From positions 484,436 through 548,435 of the forward strand of contig FJOG01000015.1 in NCBI GenBank assembly GCA_900073065.1: a stretch of DNA of 64,000 nt, in the 5' to 3' direction. The translations under genes and the position numbers were made by a program. Below, in pieces: positions 23,230 to 35,163 of this stretch (its first letter is position 1; every line of letters starts with the position of its first letter). The stretch is from Phialocephala subalpina (lineage: Eukaryota; Ascomycota; Leotiomycetes; Helotiales; Mollisiaceae). Under the pieces are notes generated by a model. It was not told the DNA's origin, did not search any database, and saw only the letters and a list, made by a program, of their open reading frames with translations.

Positions 23230-26128
23230 ATGGCCATGTTAGCTTCCAAGTCGCCCTTCCCGGCGCCCATGGTGTCGAGTTCGTCGAACCTCTCTGCATC
23301 ATCCGCACAAACCGCCATCCAGTCAAGTCGACGGGCACCCACCATGATGAGCTCGAATCAGTCCTTCGCCAGCCCGACAGAATCCGAATTTTCCGATGTT
23401 GAGGGGCCAGAGTCTGCAAAGAATTGGGATGAGGAGCGGGTATGTGATTGGTTAGTCAGTGTCAACTGCGGAGAGTATGAGAAATTGTTTCGAAAGAACA
23501 ACATCAATGGTGAGAACCTGCTGGAGATGGATAAGGCCGTACTGCAGGAGATGGGTATCGATAAGATCGGGGATCGCGTACGCCTGTTTCTTAATATCAA
23601 AAAACTCCGGACGAAAGCGTACGCGAATCAGAAGAAACGAAATAGGGTATGTGTTCGGATGCAAACCTTTGAACTATACATTCGCATACTAACATCCCCA
23701 GGACTCCTTTGCCGGTCTTGACGCCTATACTCCCTCATCATCAGGTTCACCCCGTCCTCCCAACTCTGGCAGTCGAGCTATTCCCACACCTCCAGCGAAC
23801 AAAAGATATTCAAGACAATTTGAAGGCTTCAACCCTGCGACCGCTATACCCGAGAATGTCAGCAAACCTCCATCACGACCAAGTTCTCCCCTTGCATCAG
23901 AAGCCCGAGCCGTTCGACAACAGAGATATGGTGTTATGAGTCCGGCCGAGATTGCAAGACGAGAGAATGCACAAGGATACTTCAACGGAACGAGCAATCC
24001 AAACAGCGCTGCTACTATAAGCGGTAGGAGACCTGGTACACCTAGTGACGGCCAAGGGCCTCAGACCGCACGCCTCATTAATCACCATACCCGAGGAAAT
24101 GGAAGTATCGACGGCTCCTTGATGGCTTCGTTACCGGCAAACCAGGATATCATCAGGGTGATCTCATCTGGAGGTGTCACGAAGGTTGTCCGCATTGACA
24201 ATTGCTCTTCCTGCGACGAAGCGATGAGGTTGACATTAAGAAAATTCGGATACAGGGAAGACCATGACCGGAATTACTGCTTTTGGGTTCTAGCTGGTCT
24301 TGAGCCTGACCCAAACCACTGTCGGCGCTTGCCTGAAAATGAGTTATGGCGAATTATCAAGGACCTGAAGAGACCGGAACGGAATCGACTGATCTTGAGG
24401 AAGATTCATTCAGGGGAGCCAGGCGAGGCCGAGTTGCAACGTGCTGCAGGTATTGCCATGGAAGAGGCTGCTGCCAACCATGCCAAGGTCATCGAGAATG
24501 TCGCCTCACGAAGCCAGGCAAAGGTTCAGAAGGTCCTCGGAGAGAGCTGGAATGAAGGATTACAGCATCCACTATCCCCAGCATCGTTCCAGTCAACAGG
24601 CTCGGCTGTGTCTGCCGGTGAGCGAGAGCTCAATGTCAGGAATGCAGCACAGAGCCTCGAACGACCTCCGTCTATAGAGCAACCAAGAGACACGAGGCGG
24701 AAACAAGGGAAGAGTGGGGTCCTCCGACAATTCTTTGGTCAAAGACCTCCGAGCGAATTGATCACTTCAGACTTGACAACATATTTCCCAGACCATCCTC
24801 GGGAAGAGATCGACCGCACAGCAAGATTGTCGTTGCGGAGATCAACTCGACTCAGCAAAGTCAACAGCCGCCTCAGCGTTGCCAGCAATTTGAGTTTTGC
24901 CTCGAGCGTTGCCGATGCCCCACCGATGCCCACCATTGCCGACACCTGGCTCAGCGGAAACAGTCAACTTGCTAAAGTCAGACCTTTGGATCTTTCGAGA
25001 GGCAACAGTGGCCGGTACAGAGATTCAGTGGCGTCCTCAATGCTGGAACGTGTTCAAGAAGAGTCTCCAACCGAGCCAAACAGGAAATCATACGTCTCAT
25101 TCGACAGCGGGTCCGACACGACTAATGTGAACGTCACCGATCCCGATGGAAATGTAATTCAACAAAGCTACTTTGAGGACGGAAGCACTGAGAATGGCGG
25201 CTCTTTGAGGGACATCAGCCAAGCACTGAACGACGATGGAGAGGATGAAGATGAAGAGCTGCAGAGCTTTTTGGCCGGAGACTCATGGGACGACAGCAAA
25301 TGGATGAAGGGTGCTCTCATTGGTCAAGGATCGTTCGGAAGTGTCTATCTGGCACTACATGCAGTGACTGGTGAACTTTTGGCTGTGAAGCAAGTCGAGA
25401 CTCCATCGCCTGGAGCCAACAGTGCAAACGATGCCAGGAAGAAGAGCATGATCGACGCCCTGAAACGAGAGATCAGTCTCCTCAGAGATCTTCAACACCC
25501 CAACATTGTGCAGTACCTCGGAGCAAGCTCGTCGGCCGACCACCTCAACATTTTCCTCGAGTACGTGCCTGGTGGTTCAGTTCAGACTATGTTGAACTCA
25601 TATGGGGCTCTTCGGGAACCTCTTATTCGCAACTTTGTCCGCCAAATCGTCACTGGACTCGCGTACCTCCACGGTCGGGAGATCATTCATCGCGACATCA
25701 AAGGCGCCAACATTCTCGTCGACAACAAGGGTGGCATCAAGATTTCCGATTTTGGTATCTCGAAGAAAATCGAGGCCTCAAATCTCCTGAATGGTGCAGG
25801 CAACAACAAGAATCGACCTTCACTCCAAGGCTCAGTCTTCTGGATGGCTCCCGAAGTGGTCAAGCAGACTTCATACACCCGCAAAGCCGACATTTGGTCC
25901 CTCGGCTGCCTCGTCGTTGAGATGATGACTGGTACCCATCCTTTCCCTGACTGTTCTCAGCTGCAAGCCATCTTCAAGATCGGCGGTGCGAAGATCAGTC
26001 CCACAATCCCGGACCACGCTAGCGAAGAGGCGAAGACTTTCTTGAAGAGCGCTTTCGAGGTTGAGCATACGAAACGACCTACTGCTGAGGAGTTACTTTT
26101 CAGCCCGTTCTTGAACCCAATGACTTGA
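23230..26128 (+). CDS. STE11: STE11-type MAP kinase kinase kinase
   Basis: This is the top kinase of the mating/filamentation MAPK cascade, acting with an adaptor (Ste50) and passing the signal to a Ste7-type MAPKK. Two exons (23230-23646, 23702-26128) with a 55-nt intron encode 947 residues. A SAM domain lies at about 65-135 (NWDEERVCDWLVSVNCGEYE), a Ras-association-like domain at about 288-375 (VTKVVRIDNCSSCDEAMRLT), then a long Ser-rich linker and a C-terminal kinase domain from about 673. The kinase has the glycine loop GQGSFGSVYL, lysine in LLAVKQVE, HRDIKGANIL, DFGISKK and WMAPEVV, so it should be active. Ends LNPMT, short after the kinase as expected. The ATG at 23230 is followed by a second ATG two codons later. 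The long 5' leader may carry translational control, which is only a guess. Confidence 0.97.
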
Positions 26129-28719
26129 TGATGATATACCCCAGACATATTTAACGACAACTGCGAACAAATTGCTACATTGATTTTTCTTTGAAAAATA
26201 TTGCATTGCAAAGCGCGGACATTGCATAGCTAGCAAGGATGGAAAATAACGGATATCCACGCCACACAACACAACAAACACAACCCTTTCTTGTACACAC
26301 TTCTTTTTAACTACAAACTCACGACTCTTCTACCTTTGATTTAGGGAGGAGGGACGGATGATAGGGTGGGGTGGAGTGGGGTGAGATGGGGCATAGATGA
26401 AGGCATGGGATGGTGTTATCACTGGTTGGTAATGATGCAAATCTTTGGAGGGAGGGTAATGGATCTTTGATGAATGATGGGGGGTATGAGAGATGGGGAT
26501 CGATGAGGGTCCAAGTGTAGAATTAGATATCATGATATGAAGATATGAAGACCCAACCTATCAACAGACAGACTTCCAGGGCTTGTGACTTTGGGGTTGC
26601 CCCTTCGCTTAGCTTTCGGCAGCCGAGATGAGTTAGTGTAAACACGAGGAATGCCCTCCGTCTAATACATAAGAACGAAGAACGTTACAGATATGGAGGT
26701 CAATTGGAATAAGAGGTACTAAATGATTCGATGTATGTTCGGACCTGAGCCGTGGTTTGATTTGAAAGTGTTGAATCGTTGTCCTATGAATGCAATCAAG
26801 TGACATGTTCCAGGGTATTGGTTTCCTGAAAAAGAGAAGGGGGCGGGACGGCGGGAAGTGTGAACGCAAAGTATGGTCCCAATTGAGGTTTAAAGATCTG
26901 ACTCTGTGTTACGATGCCTTTCACAAGGCTTGAGAGCATTCGAGACTGACTTTTTGGGGGTTGTGAGAGTGCTACATGCTGCCACACTGTCACACTGTCA
27001 ATTCAAGTGGCGTTACAGCGCAGCCCAAATACCGGATGAAAAGGAAATAGAAGTAGCAACAACTCCTGCCATGAAATGGGAGACTTCGCAAACAACCGGA
27101 GAGTACGGACGTACTTGACGCCGAAGTCTTGAGTGTCATCGCCAGTTCTCCCCAAAAGCGTAGGAGCGTTCCAGGGCCCAAGAGAGCTGTGAGCAGGTTC
27201 CTTCTAAGCTCGTAGGCTCCATCAGACAGCTTGAACATGTGGAGGAGCCGACGGTTCTTGGATTGTCCCGGGAGATAATGGTACGGCTTCACAGAGTCTG
27301 GAAAATTTGGGAGCCAGGGAGTCTGAGATAAGATCACGCTTGAGACGTGTCTTGAACTCCCAGCACGAAACTTCATGACGAGTTCTTCCACCACTTGTGA
27401 ACGTTCAAAGGAAAGAAGTAGGAAATTTCGGGCGGAGACTTACTGTTCCAAGTTGACAACGGCTCATTTTGAAGACACAACAGCTGATGATCACGACTCC
27501 CATCCAATTTCCGGGCCACATTCTCTAATCTCCAAGCCAAACTCTGACGAAGTGATTGACAGGACCAGAAATTAAGAAATTCGTTTGATCTGTTTGATCT
27601 TTGATGAGGTGGATCATCTCTATCAGATCGGCAAAGAAGATCTCTGTAAATCCGCTCAGGCGAAACATTCTCCCACGAGCCACAGATTGCTCCAAGCTCT
27701 TCATGCACGATACTGAATTGTACATGTTCCGAACATCCGCGATAGACCAATACGAGTGTCCATACCCACTTGGGACTTTGTGAGGCTATTTAGATGTCGC
27801 CTCGTATTTGGGAAGCTTGTCTCACGAGTGGAAGGTTGAGTATCATACGATGACCATGTGGCTGGGAAGAAGTTGGACTGGAAGAGGTTGTGAGACATGG
27901 TTCTAATGATAGAAAAGCCTGAAAGGGGACTAGAAAAGCATGTCGATCGCCAATCAGATAGATGGATGTCCGGAGAATTCGAGGGATTGGTGCCATTCGG
28001 TGGATGTGGCGACCCCACTGACCCTGTTGTGTGTGACGCCGTTCTTGGCCGTTGCCCACAGAACACCACCTCAACCCTGCAGCCCGGGAACACAGGGACG
28101 AGACTTAAGAAAAAAGCTACAGTACCCTTATCATTGCCACTGATCACGTCCTCTCACTTCATCGTCTGAATTGCTTCGTTTCTTTCATTCGTTCCTCCTG
28201 TGCTCATTGTCCAAGTGAAACGGGGACACTCACAGCTCTTCCTCCGGTGACGTGCCTGCATTAGTTTCCCTTCGCTCCCGGTTTTCTCCAGAAGCCCACC
28301 AACGTCACCACCGTCGTGAGGCCAATAATGCTGCAGCGAATCTGATCTCCTTCTGACCCCCAATTTCCACCTCTCGACACCTTCTTTGCCAGCTCAAGTT
28401 TCCTTGTTGCAGCATCACGTTCCTTACTTCCTGCCATCCTCGTACCATCAGACGAATCCTCGATATCACGACCAATTGACAAACACGAGCCCATAACACC
28501 ATCTCCTAGGCCTTTTCTCGGAATCCTTTGCGTACGCGTTCACCTTTCTGCCGAATAGAAACAACACTTGGAGACTTGTGGCTGACGTCTAGAATTTCTA
28601 AGCTTCTTGTGGTGTTCCTGGACTTCCGCAGACCAATGTTTTTCACACAGATTTGATCACCTTTACTTGTCTCGCAGAACGGTATCGAAGACCTGCGGAA
28701 ACCCTCGAAGAAAGACGCA
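26129..28719. other. Intergenic, no gene seen
   Basis: About 2.6 kb with only short overlapping open frames on both strands, none with a recognisable motif or a frame-joining intron. G/A-rich runs occur at 26340-26510. The last few hundred bases are C/T-rich and probably contain the 5' UTR of the PH-LRR gene. Confidence 0.5.
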
Positions 28720-31700
28720 ATGGCGCCCTCGGCCAAGGAGAGGCGCAAGAGCTTCAATCTGCTCTCGAGAGCATCGCCGGTTTACCTTCCTCAAATCAAT
28801 ACCGATGTTGGCAAAGCACATGCAAATGAGGCACATACGGCACCAGTACTGGGTACAGAAGAAAGTGACAAGAAGGAGAAGGATAAGAAGAAGTCAAAGA
28901 GACACTCAATCTTTGGCTTGGGTCCATCTACCAGTCCTGAGAGACAAGATGGAAGCGTGAGTCCAGTTAAGAATGGTGGCGGCTCTCTCGATTCACCGAA
29001 ACTGCGGCCGCGAACTCTACAGAAAGGCAACAGGCCATCTTCGATCTTCGGCTCCCTTGGCAGAAAATCAACTGTCCATATCAGTCAAGGGGACGAAGAA
29101 AACTTGGGTTCTGCGAGACCAGCTTCGCCCTCGGACGGAGACGCAATGCCTTCCAACTCGTCGTTTAGTCGGAATGTGCTATATCATGGAGAGATTCAGA
29201 CCACGAGTGGCATGTTCAGGAAGAAGAAGGAATACTTGGTGTTGACGGAGACTCATCTCGTGCGATTCAAGACCCAGGCTCGAGCCGCTGAGACCTTCCC
29301 CTCCGTCTCCATTCCAAACCAATTTGGCCGATCTCGTACCTCGCGACATCCATCTTCGACTTCAATAGGTTCGTTACAAGAGGTTCAGTCGCAGGGCTCT
29401 CATACTTCGGCGGATAATGAAAACAGGATTCCCTTGCAGCAGATTGTTACGGTGTATAAGCTTGAAGATGGAAAGCCATATTTCACAACCGATGTGGTCT
29501 ACCTGGATGAAGAGGCTCATGGCGCAGGGTCACTTCAACTCATACTTCAGGATCCTCAGGAGGCTGATCTCTGGCATACTTCCATTCGAGGTGCTGCTAC
29601 GAAGGCACGCTTGCTCATGAAGGAGCCTTATCCTCAAAGGGTAATTCGCTATCTGGTGGCTGCGATTGAGGCCGACAATGACTATGATCCTCACACCTTC
29701 CAGGTCTTCCGAGTGGTGCGCAGGTTATCAATCTACAAAGGCCTCCGAGCGTCACAGGATGATCTTCAGAAAGTCCAAAATGCGGTCTTCTACATGGTGG
29801 TCGGCATCAATCTAATTCACCTCATCCCCCTTCCCGACTTCCAGAATTCGTCGAAGGAATTGCTCAATCCAAAGAAGAGTCGGACCTCCTTTGGCATTGT
29901 AACTTTGGTGGGTGCCAGAGTCAGTTACGACGACGACAGATTCGAGCTTGAGTTCAGGAAACCCTTGAGACAGGCCGAGATTCTGGAACTTGCTGGCGCT
30001 GCAAACCCGGATATTGGTTATGCAATCTTGAGGACATTTCATTTCCTGAAACCTCTTTGGCTTGATCCCACCTATAATTATAGAGGTCCACGATGCATTG
30101 TCGACCCTCCCGACGTTCGTAACGATGAAGATCTTAATTGCTTCGACCGAACACTCATTGCGTACATGGTGGCTTATGGTTGCAACCCAACCAAGATACA
30201 ATATTCGGTCGATTATGAAGCTGAAGACGGTGCGGAGTTCCGTTTACGTGCTCCTCGATTCGGGAAGAAATACTCGGCGCAGGAATTGCTCGCGGTCTTC
30301 CGAGCTGTTCGGTACAACCAGTTATTCCGGTCTATCTCTTTCAGAGGCATCAGTTTGCACGACTTGCACACGGTGTATGATGACAATGGGTATGAGCATG
30401 TAGCACACACCACACGTGGTGGACTCGACCTCAGAACATGCTTCAATTTCAATCCCAAAGGCAAATCTCTGCTTTACTTGGAAGTTCAAGCACTGATCTG
30501 CAAGTCATTCACCCTCAAGAGACTAGACTTCGCAGATTGTTTGCCAAGGAGGAAACCCAGAGATACCTTCGATATCGAAGGCGAGACGAAGGACTGGGAC
30601 CGAGATCCAGGATGCGAAATTGTTGCCGCGCTAATGCCCATAGGCAAATTTGAACTTTCGAACAAAGCCACTTGGCTCACATTGAGTGGCATTGAGCTGG
30701 GTGAGACGGATCTGGATCACATGCTTGTGGCGTTGCAAAAACCATCGTCCAGCTTCAGAGCTATCGAGATGTCTCGATGCAAATTGAATGACAGACTTAT
30801 CATGCAGATCATCACTCATCTGGAGCGACAATATGCTACACTGGAACAAATCGATATTTCCCATAATCCAGGACGAATCACTCTCGAAACTTTCCAGAAA
30901 TCTATGAGTCGCTATACGAAGCTACAGGTCATCAACCTCTCGAGGACTTTCTGGACTACTAGCATGGAGCCGGTATTTATTACGGACGTGATGTTGACTT
31001 GGAAGCTCGAGGAGTTGCACCTTGATGGAATTGCTATCAATAGCGCGACCCTCGACGCTATCTCAACTTACCTAGCCAGCGAGGCATCAAACAATCTTCG
31101 CATTCTTCACTTGGATCAGTGCAATCTGACTGGTAGCGATGTGGCAGTGCTGATGCATTCTATGTGCAAAAAACCAGGAGAAGTTCGGGACTTGGAGCTC
31201 CATGTCGATTCGAACAAACTTGAGCGAGGCATTGGCGAGATTATCAAGGCCATCAAGGATCAGCATGCGCCTACCAAGTTCTACATGCGGATGATCGAGT
31301 TCGAGAAGGAGGACCACTTCAGGCAGCTGTTGAGGGCACTGCGCTCAAACGAGACGATCCGTTCTTTGGACATATCGAAGTGCTCCTTGCCACAAGATGC
31401 CAACGATGATACTTGCGAGGAATTGAGATTACTGTTCCAAGACAACAAGACTTTGGAGGAGATTGATATTTCTGGCGAGCAGTCTCATCTCGAAACCGCC
31501 CGTTTCGGCATCGGACTTACTTATGCCTTGACTGGTCTGGTTGACAACACCACTCTTCAAATGATCCGAATCGAGCATCAGAACCTAGGTGTCCGAGGCG
31601 CGGACACTCTCTCATCTGTTATTGAGCGAAATTCAGGCCTCAAACACATCTTTTGCGAGCACAACGAGATTACACTTCAGGGATTCACCTCAATCGTCAA

Positions 31701-32451
31701 TTCTCTCGCCAAAAACTACACATTACTCTCACTCCCGTTCATGACCCACGACGGATTCCACGCTCTGAAGCACTTGAATCTAAGCACCTTGGAATCACAT
31801 ACCACCATGGTCCCGTCTTCTAAGGATTCTTACAAACCACACATCAACTTCCGACAAAAGATCAACGAATTCGGCTTCGGTCCCAAGAAAACGAAACCAG
31901 ATCTCACTCCCCAAGATTTGGATGCCATTGCTCGTGTCTTGAGCGAGAAATGGGAATTCCAAATGCACCGAGTCCAGAAGCTGCTCGAACGAAACCGGCA
32001 GATTGCTTCCGGTCTTCCGATCGATGAGGCTGATAAGATGATGGACGAAGAGTCGCTGAGACCGAGTACCGCGCTCAGTGATAGGACGATTCTTGATCAA
32101 GTGAAGAGCAATACGACACCGAGAGTGGAGTTGAAGGATCCGATGATAGATGAGAGGAGACTTAGTGATGGGAAGACGGTCGGATGGGCAACAGATGAAA
32201 TTAGTCCTGTGAGTGAGGAAGACGAGGACAGTGAACGAGGAAGTTTTCAGAGACAACATGAGGATATGGAAGGAGGGTTGGAAGCAGTGAGGATTCAAGA
32301 AACGGATGCGGTGGGAGAACCGAAGGAATTGGACGGGACAAATACGCGTGTGATGCCACAACTCCCGGAATTACGACTACCGGATGATAGCGAGAAGTTC
32401 TTTGAGTTGGAGGAGAGTGAGCGGAAGGTGTTTGCTGCTTTAGAGTCTTGA
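28720..32451 (+). CDS. PH-like and leucine-rich-repeat protein
   Basis: An intronless gene of 1243 codons. The N-terminus is Ser/Lys-rich and disordered. A PH-like segment spans about residues 150-297 (VLYHGEIQTTSGMFRKKKEY, then IPLQQIVTVYKLED and ADLWHTSIRGAATKARLL), interrupted by a Ser-rich loop. After a further folded region, leucine-rich repeats of the ribonuclease-inhibitor type run from about 610 to 1025 (LTLSGIELGETDLDHML, LEELHLDGIAINSATLD, IRSLDISKCSLPQD). The tail is acidic and Ser-rich. The order PH then LRR recalls CARMIL-type actin regulators, which bind membrane by their PH part, but no capping-protein-binding motif was identified, so the role is open. A cortical or signalling scaffold is a guess. 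Confidence 0.85.
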   Translation: MAPSAKERRKSFNLLSRASPVYLPQINTDVGKAHANEAHTAPVLGTEESDKKEKDKKKSKRHSIFGLGPSTSPERQDGSVSPVKNGGGSLDSPKLRPRTLQKGNRPSSIFGSLGRKSTVHISQGDEENLGSARPASPSDGDAMPSNSSFSRNVLYHGEIQTTSGMFRKKKEYLVLTETHLVRFKTQARAAETFPSVSIPNQFGRSRTSRHPSSTSIGSLQEVQSQGSHTSADNENRIPLQQIVTVYKLEDGKPYFTTDVVYLDEEAHGAGSLQLILQDPQEADLWHTSIRGAATKARLLMKEPYPQRVIRYLVAAIEADNDYDPHTFQVFRVVRRLSIYKGLRASQDDLQKVQNAVFYMVVGINLIHLIPLPDFQNSSKELLNPKKSRTSFGIVTLVGARVSYDDDRFELEFRKPLRQAEILELAGAANPDIGYAILRTFHFLKPLWLDPTYNYRGPRCIVDPPDVRNDEDLNCFDRTLIAYMVAYGCNPTKIQYSVDYEAEDGAEFRLRAPRFGKKYSAQELLAVFRAVRYNQLFRSISFRGISLHDLHTVYDDNGYEHVAHTTRGGLDLRTCFNFNPKGKSLLYLEVQALICKSFTLKRLDFADCLPRRKPRDTFDIEGETKDWDRDPGCEIVAALMPIGKFELSNKATWLTLSGIELGETDLDHMLVALQKPSSSFRAIEMSRCKLNDRLIMQIITHLERQYATLEQIDISHNPGRITLETFQKSMSRYTKLQVINLSRTFWTTSMEPVFITDVMLTWKLEELHLDGIAINSATLDAISTYLASEASNNLRILHLDQCNLTGSDVAVLMHSMCKKPGEVRDLELHVDSNKLERGIGEIIKAIKDQHAPTKFYMRMIEFEKEDHFRQLLRALRSNETIRSLDISKCSLPQDANDDTCEELRLLFQDNKTLEEIDISGEQSHLETARFGIGLTYALTGLVDNTTLQMIRIEHQNLGVRGADTLSSVIERNSGLKHIFCEHNEITLQGFTSIVNSLAKNYTLLSLPFMTHDGFHALKHLNLSTLESHTTMVPSSKDSYKPHINFRQKINEFGFGPKKTKPDLTPQDLDAIARVLSEKWEFQMHRVQKLLERNRQIASGLPIDEADKMMDEESLRPSTALSDRTILDQVKSNTTPRVELKDPMIDERRLSDGKTVGWATDEISPVSEEDEDSERGSFQRQHEDMEGGLEAVRIQETDAVGEPKELDGTNTRVMPQLPELRLPDDSEKFFELEESERKVFAALES

Positions 32452-33303
32452 GCGACAATCGATCAATACCTCTCTTATGTTGGATCCTGGTCTTTCTTCT
32501 GGATCTGGAGGCTCGATGGATTTGCATTTCACGGCGTACGATGGAGAAAATATCATGGTTAATTGACAGGGGTGCATTATAAGATGAGTTGGATGGATCT
32601 CATCTGGAGTTCTCTTTTCGTGGCTTTGTATCTGGGTCGGGAGATTTGGGGTTCTCTTCTTCTAGGAGTTAAAAGCATTAGCATGGCGTATGAGAGATGG
32701 ATAAGTTACGTTATGGGTGGAAGGATTTGTTTTCTGCAAGATGATATGCGTATGGTACGGTGTGGTGGGATGGACACCTACACGGTAATGTCTGATGATT
32801 AATCGTTGGCGGGGAATGAGATGAGATTGGAGGTGCCGGAGGAGTTGAGAGAGAGGCTGAGTGGATGATGGAGATATGAGAGCTGTGTACGAATTGTTGA
32901 TTGATATCCAGGTCCTGCAGTGTAGCTATAAGCAAGCAAGTAGTACCAAGACCTTTGAATTCTGTCCTTCCTCAACCCTAATTCCTGAGAACTTACGTGC
33001 ACTCGTAACTTACTTTTTCTAGCGTCGTGCCCACAAATGAAAGTGTCTGCATACTACACAAGGCTGCAGCCGCAAAACACCCTCATCTGCTAGCACAACC
33101 TCCTACCTGCCACAAGGCTACGGCCTTCTCAAAATGTCTGTATCTGTCAGAGTTTGAGTCTCCAAATATATGCGCCGTCATAGGAAGCAACATCCCTACC
33201 CGCGCTAAGCTCTATTGAGATTCTTGGCACGCGACCCCGACTGACTCGCTTCCATCATGTTCAGTTCATCCTCAATTCCTTCCTGTACATACATACACTC
33301 AAC
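32452..33303. other. Intergenic, no gene seen
   Basis: This 3' region of the PH-LRR gene has an imperfect frame at 32563-32802 and others on the minus strand, with no recognisable content. Confidence 0.45.
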
Positions 33304-33435
33304 ATGTTGAAAAGTGCGGCTTATTATCTTTACTCGACGATCGTTCTAGCGGTACTTTCCATCCTCATTGGAGGTGTTTATGCCCTCGGATTTGCGAACA
33401 CGGGTGCTAGGAGGAGGGAGCAGAAGAGGATTTGA
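33304..33435 (+). CDS. Possible 43-residue membrane microprotein
   Basis: The ATG at 33304, the last of an ATG-poor leader, opens a 43-codon frame: a polar start, one clear hydrophobic helix (STIVLAVLSILIGGVYALGF) and a basic tail rich in arginine (ARRREQKR), then TGA. The composition (one membrane span followed by positive charges) is typical of small single-pass proteins in the ER or mitochondria. It is too short for confident assignment and I recognise no family. It could be a chance frame. It is transcribed in the same direction as the PH-LRR gene, about 850 bp downstream of it. Confidence 0.4.
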   Translation: MLKSAAYYLYSTIVLAVLSILIGGVYALGFANTGARRREQKRI

Positions 33436-34443
33436 GGTGGTCGTGTGATCTTTTGATAAGAGGGATTCTGGATCAATGTTGAGGATTTAAATTGTTGTTG
33501 GGGTCTTGGGGAGAAGCGGATTGGGAGGCAATCTGGGAGGAGGGGCTGAAAGTTGGGGAAGGAAGAGAGGAGCTGGAAAAAGGAAACCGGCAGCGGCAAA
33601 AGATGAGGTTGCGAGCCCGAGTACGAAGGCAAGAACGATAGAACTTCTCGTTCAAGATTATTGTTGTACGAGAATCTGATGTATGTCACTCAACTCCGTT
33701 CCCTTCCCTATTCAGCTAAGAATTCCCCGAGGTCCTTCCCGACCTCAAAACAACCAGGCACAACACATCCCCGCAAATCAACAGATTCCATTTTCTGCGC
33801 CTACCCGCAAGCTGGGTAGCATGGCTGTTGTGGACTCTGTAAATCGAAGGAAGATGCGGTAGTGAAGTTTGTACACGTCTTCTCAACTGTCCAAACTTCT
33901 TCGGTGCCGGGTCCGGTCTGAAATTTGGTTTCGTCCGATGCGTGACAGAACATTCCGAAAATTCATGAGTGCCAAAAGTCCTTCTATTTTGTCTTTTCTA
34001 TTTTATATGAAACTGGGAATGCCGCCCAAACCCCAATTAATTGTCCCGAGCAAGCATATCCTATGCCGGAACGCGGTCCTTTTTGTCCTTCTTTTCGAGC
34101 ATCAATTTCCCACTTTGATTTGCGCATCTTCATTCGTCTATCTGCCTTCTTTTCGAGCATCAATTTCCCACTTTGATTTGCGCATCTTCATTCGTCTATC
34201 TGCCTTCTTTCCAGACTGCTTCCCAATCATTGTAACGGCTGTCGTTGCTTTAGTACAAAATTCCTGGGTGGAATGGACTTGTCGGTGGTGTTAGTGAGGA
34301 TCTTATGTACTGGACGAGGAAGAAAATAAAAAAAGAAAGACGATAGTCACGAATTGTCCAACGGCAGCTCGAGGTTGCTTCAAAGAATGTTCTCGAGCTC
34401 GCTGTTTCTGACTGACCAAATCATCGAAGAAAAAAGAAAGCAC
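33436..34443. other. Intergenic with a 58-bp tandem duplication
   Basis: No gene recognised. It contains the two-copy direct repeat described separately and lies downstream (3') of the minus-strand cyclotransferase-like gene. Confidence 0.5.
34087..34202 (+). repeat. Two tandem copies of a 58-bp unit
   Basis: Unit 1 (34087-34144) and unit 2 (34145-34202) both begin ccttcttttcgagcatcaat and read the same through to cattcgtctatctg. A third start (ccttcttt) at 34203 diverges after a few bases. No gene is affected. Confidence 0.93.
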
Positions 34444-35163
34444 TCACTCAGGCATCTCCTCCTCATCCGGAATATCTTCCACGGGAACCCCCTTCCTCAT
34501 AACATCGCGAACATACCACTCCGGACATCCCATCTTCCTCGCATCTCTAATACTCCGATTCATCCTCCCCACATACTCCTCCTTAATAATCCCCAACCCT
34601 GTCCTCTTAACATCAACATAAACCAACGCTTTAACCATCTGTCCAACTCTCACCTCCCCTTCCCCCTCTCCATTCCTATCATTTCCTGGAGCCATGCTCA
34701 AAACTTCGATATAAAGATCCCGTTTCTCGTAAGCGAATGGGACTCCTTCCGCATAATCGAGGGCTGCTTCGTCGGAGGGTTGGAGGGTGTAAAGAGCTCC
34801 GTAGACGACGGGTTTGTTTGCCGCGGAAGACTTTTGGAGTGAGGAGCTGGAGGAATGGGAGGATGAGGAGGGAACTACGTTTGCGTAACCTCGAGGACCG
34901 ATTTTCCAGGTATGGTTGCGGAGGATGCCGAAGGAGTGGTAGGTTGCTGTTGGGCAGCGGCGTGACATTTGGGTGAGGGAGAGGTTGGAGCCGTAGGCGA
35001 AGTAGAAGCGGAGGGGTGCTTCGGGTTGAGGGGGGCCGTAGGTGAGTTCTGGTCTGATGCTGAGGCATGCGGAGGAGGGGGTTGATGCTCCGCTGGAGAT
35101 CTCGGAGATGGAATCTTGGTTGGACTCGAGAGTCGGCATGATGTCGTTGGTGACAGCGGGCAT
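34444..35163 (-). CDS. Gamma-glutamylcyclotransferase-like (AIG2/GGCT fold) protein
   Basis: A single exon of 239 residues. The motif YFAYGSNLSLTQMSRRCP (about residues 54-71) is the YGSN substrate-binding loop of the GGCT/AIG2 fold. YGALYTL and the acidic segment DYAEGVPFAYEKRDLYIEV hold the conserved glutamate expected to act as general acid/base. Such enzymes convert gamma-glutamyl dipeptides to 5-oxoproline in glutathione turnover. The N-terminus (about 50 residues) is Ser/Pro-rich and a low-complexity Ser run interrupts the fold near residue 100. The exact substrate cannot be told from the sequence. The ATG at 35163 is followed by another at codon 9. Confidence 0.85.
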   Translation of the reverse strand: MPAVTNDIMPTLESNQDSISEISSGASTPSSACLSIRPELTYGPPQPEAPLRFYFAYGSNLSLTQMSRRCPTATYHSFGILRNHTWKIGPRGYANVVPSSSSHSSSSSLQKSSAANKPVVYGALYTLQPSDEAALDYAEGVPFAYEKRDLYIEVLSMAPGNDRNGEGEGEVRVGQMVKALVYVDVKRTGLGIIKEEYVGRMNRSIRDARKMGCPEWYVRDVMRKGVPVEDIPDEEEMPE

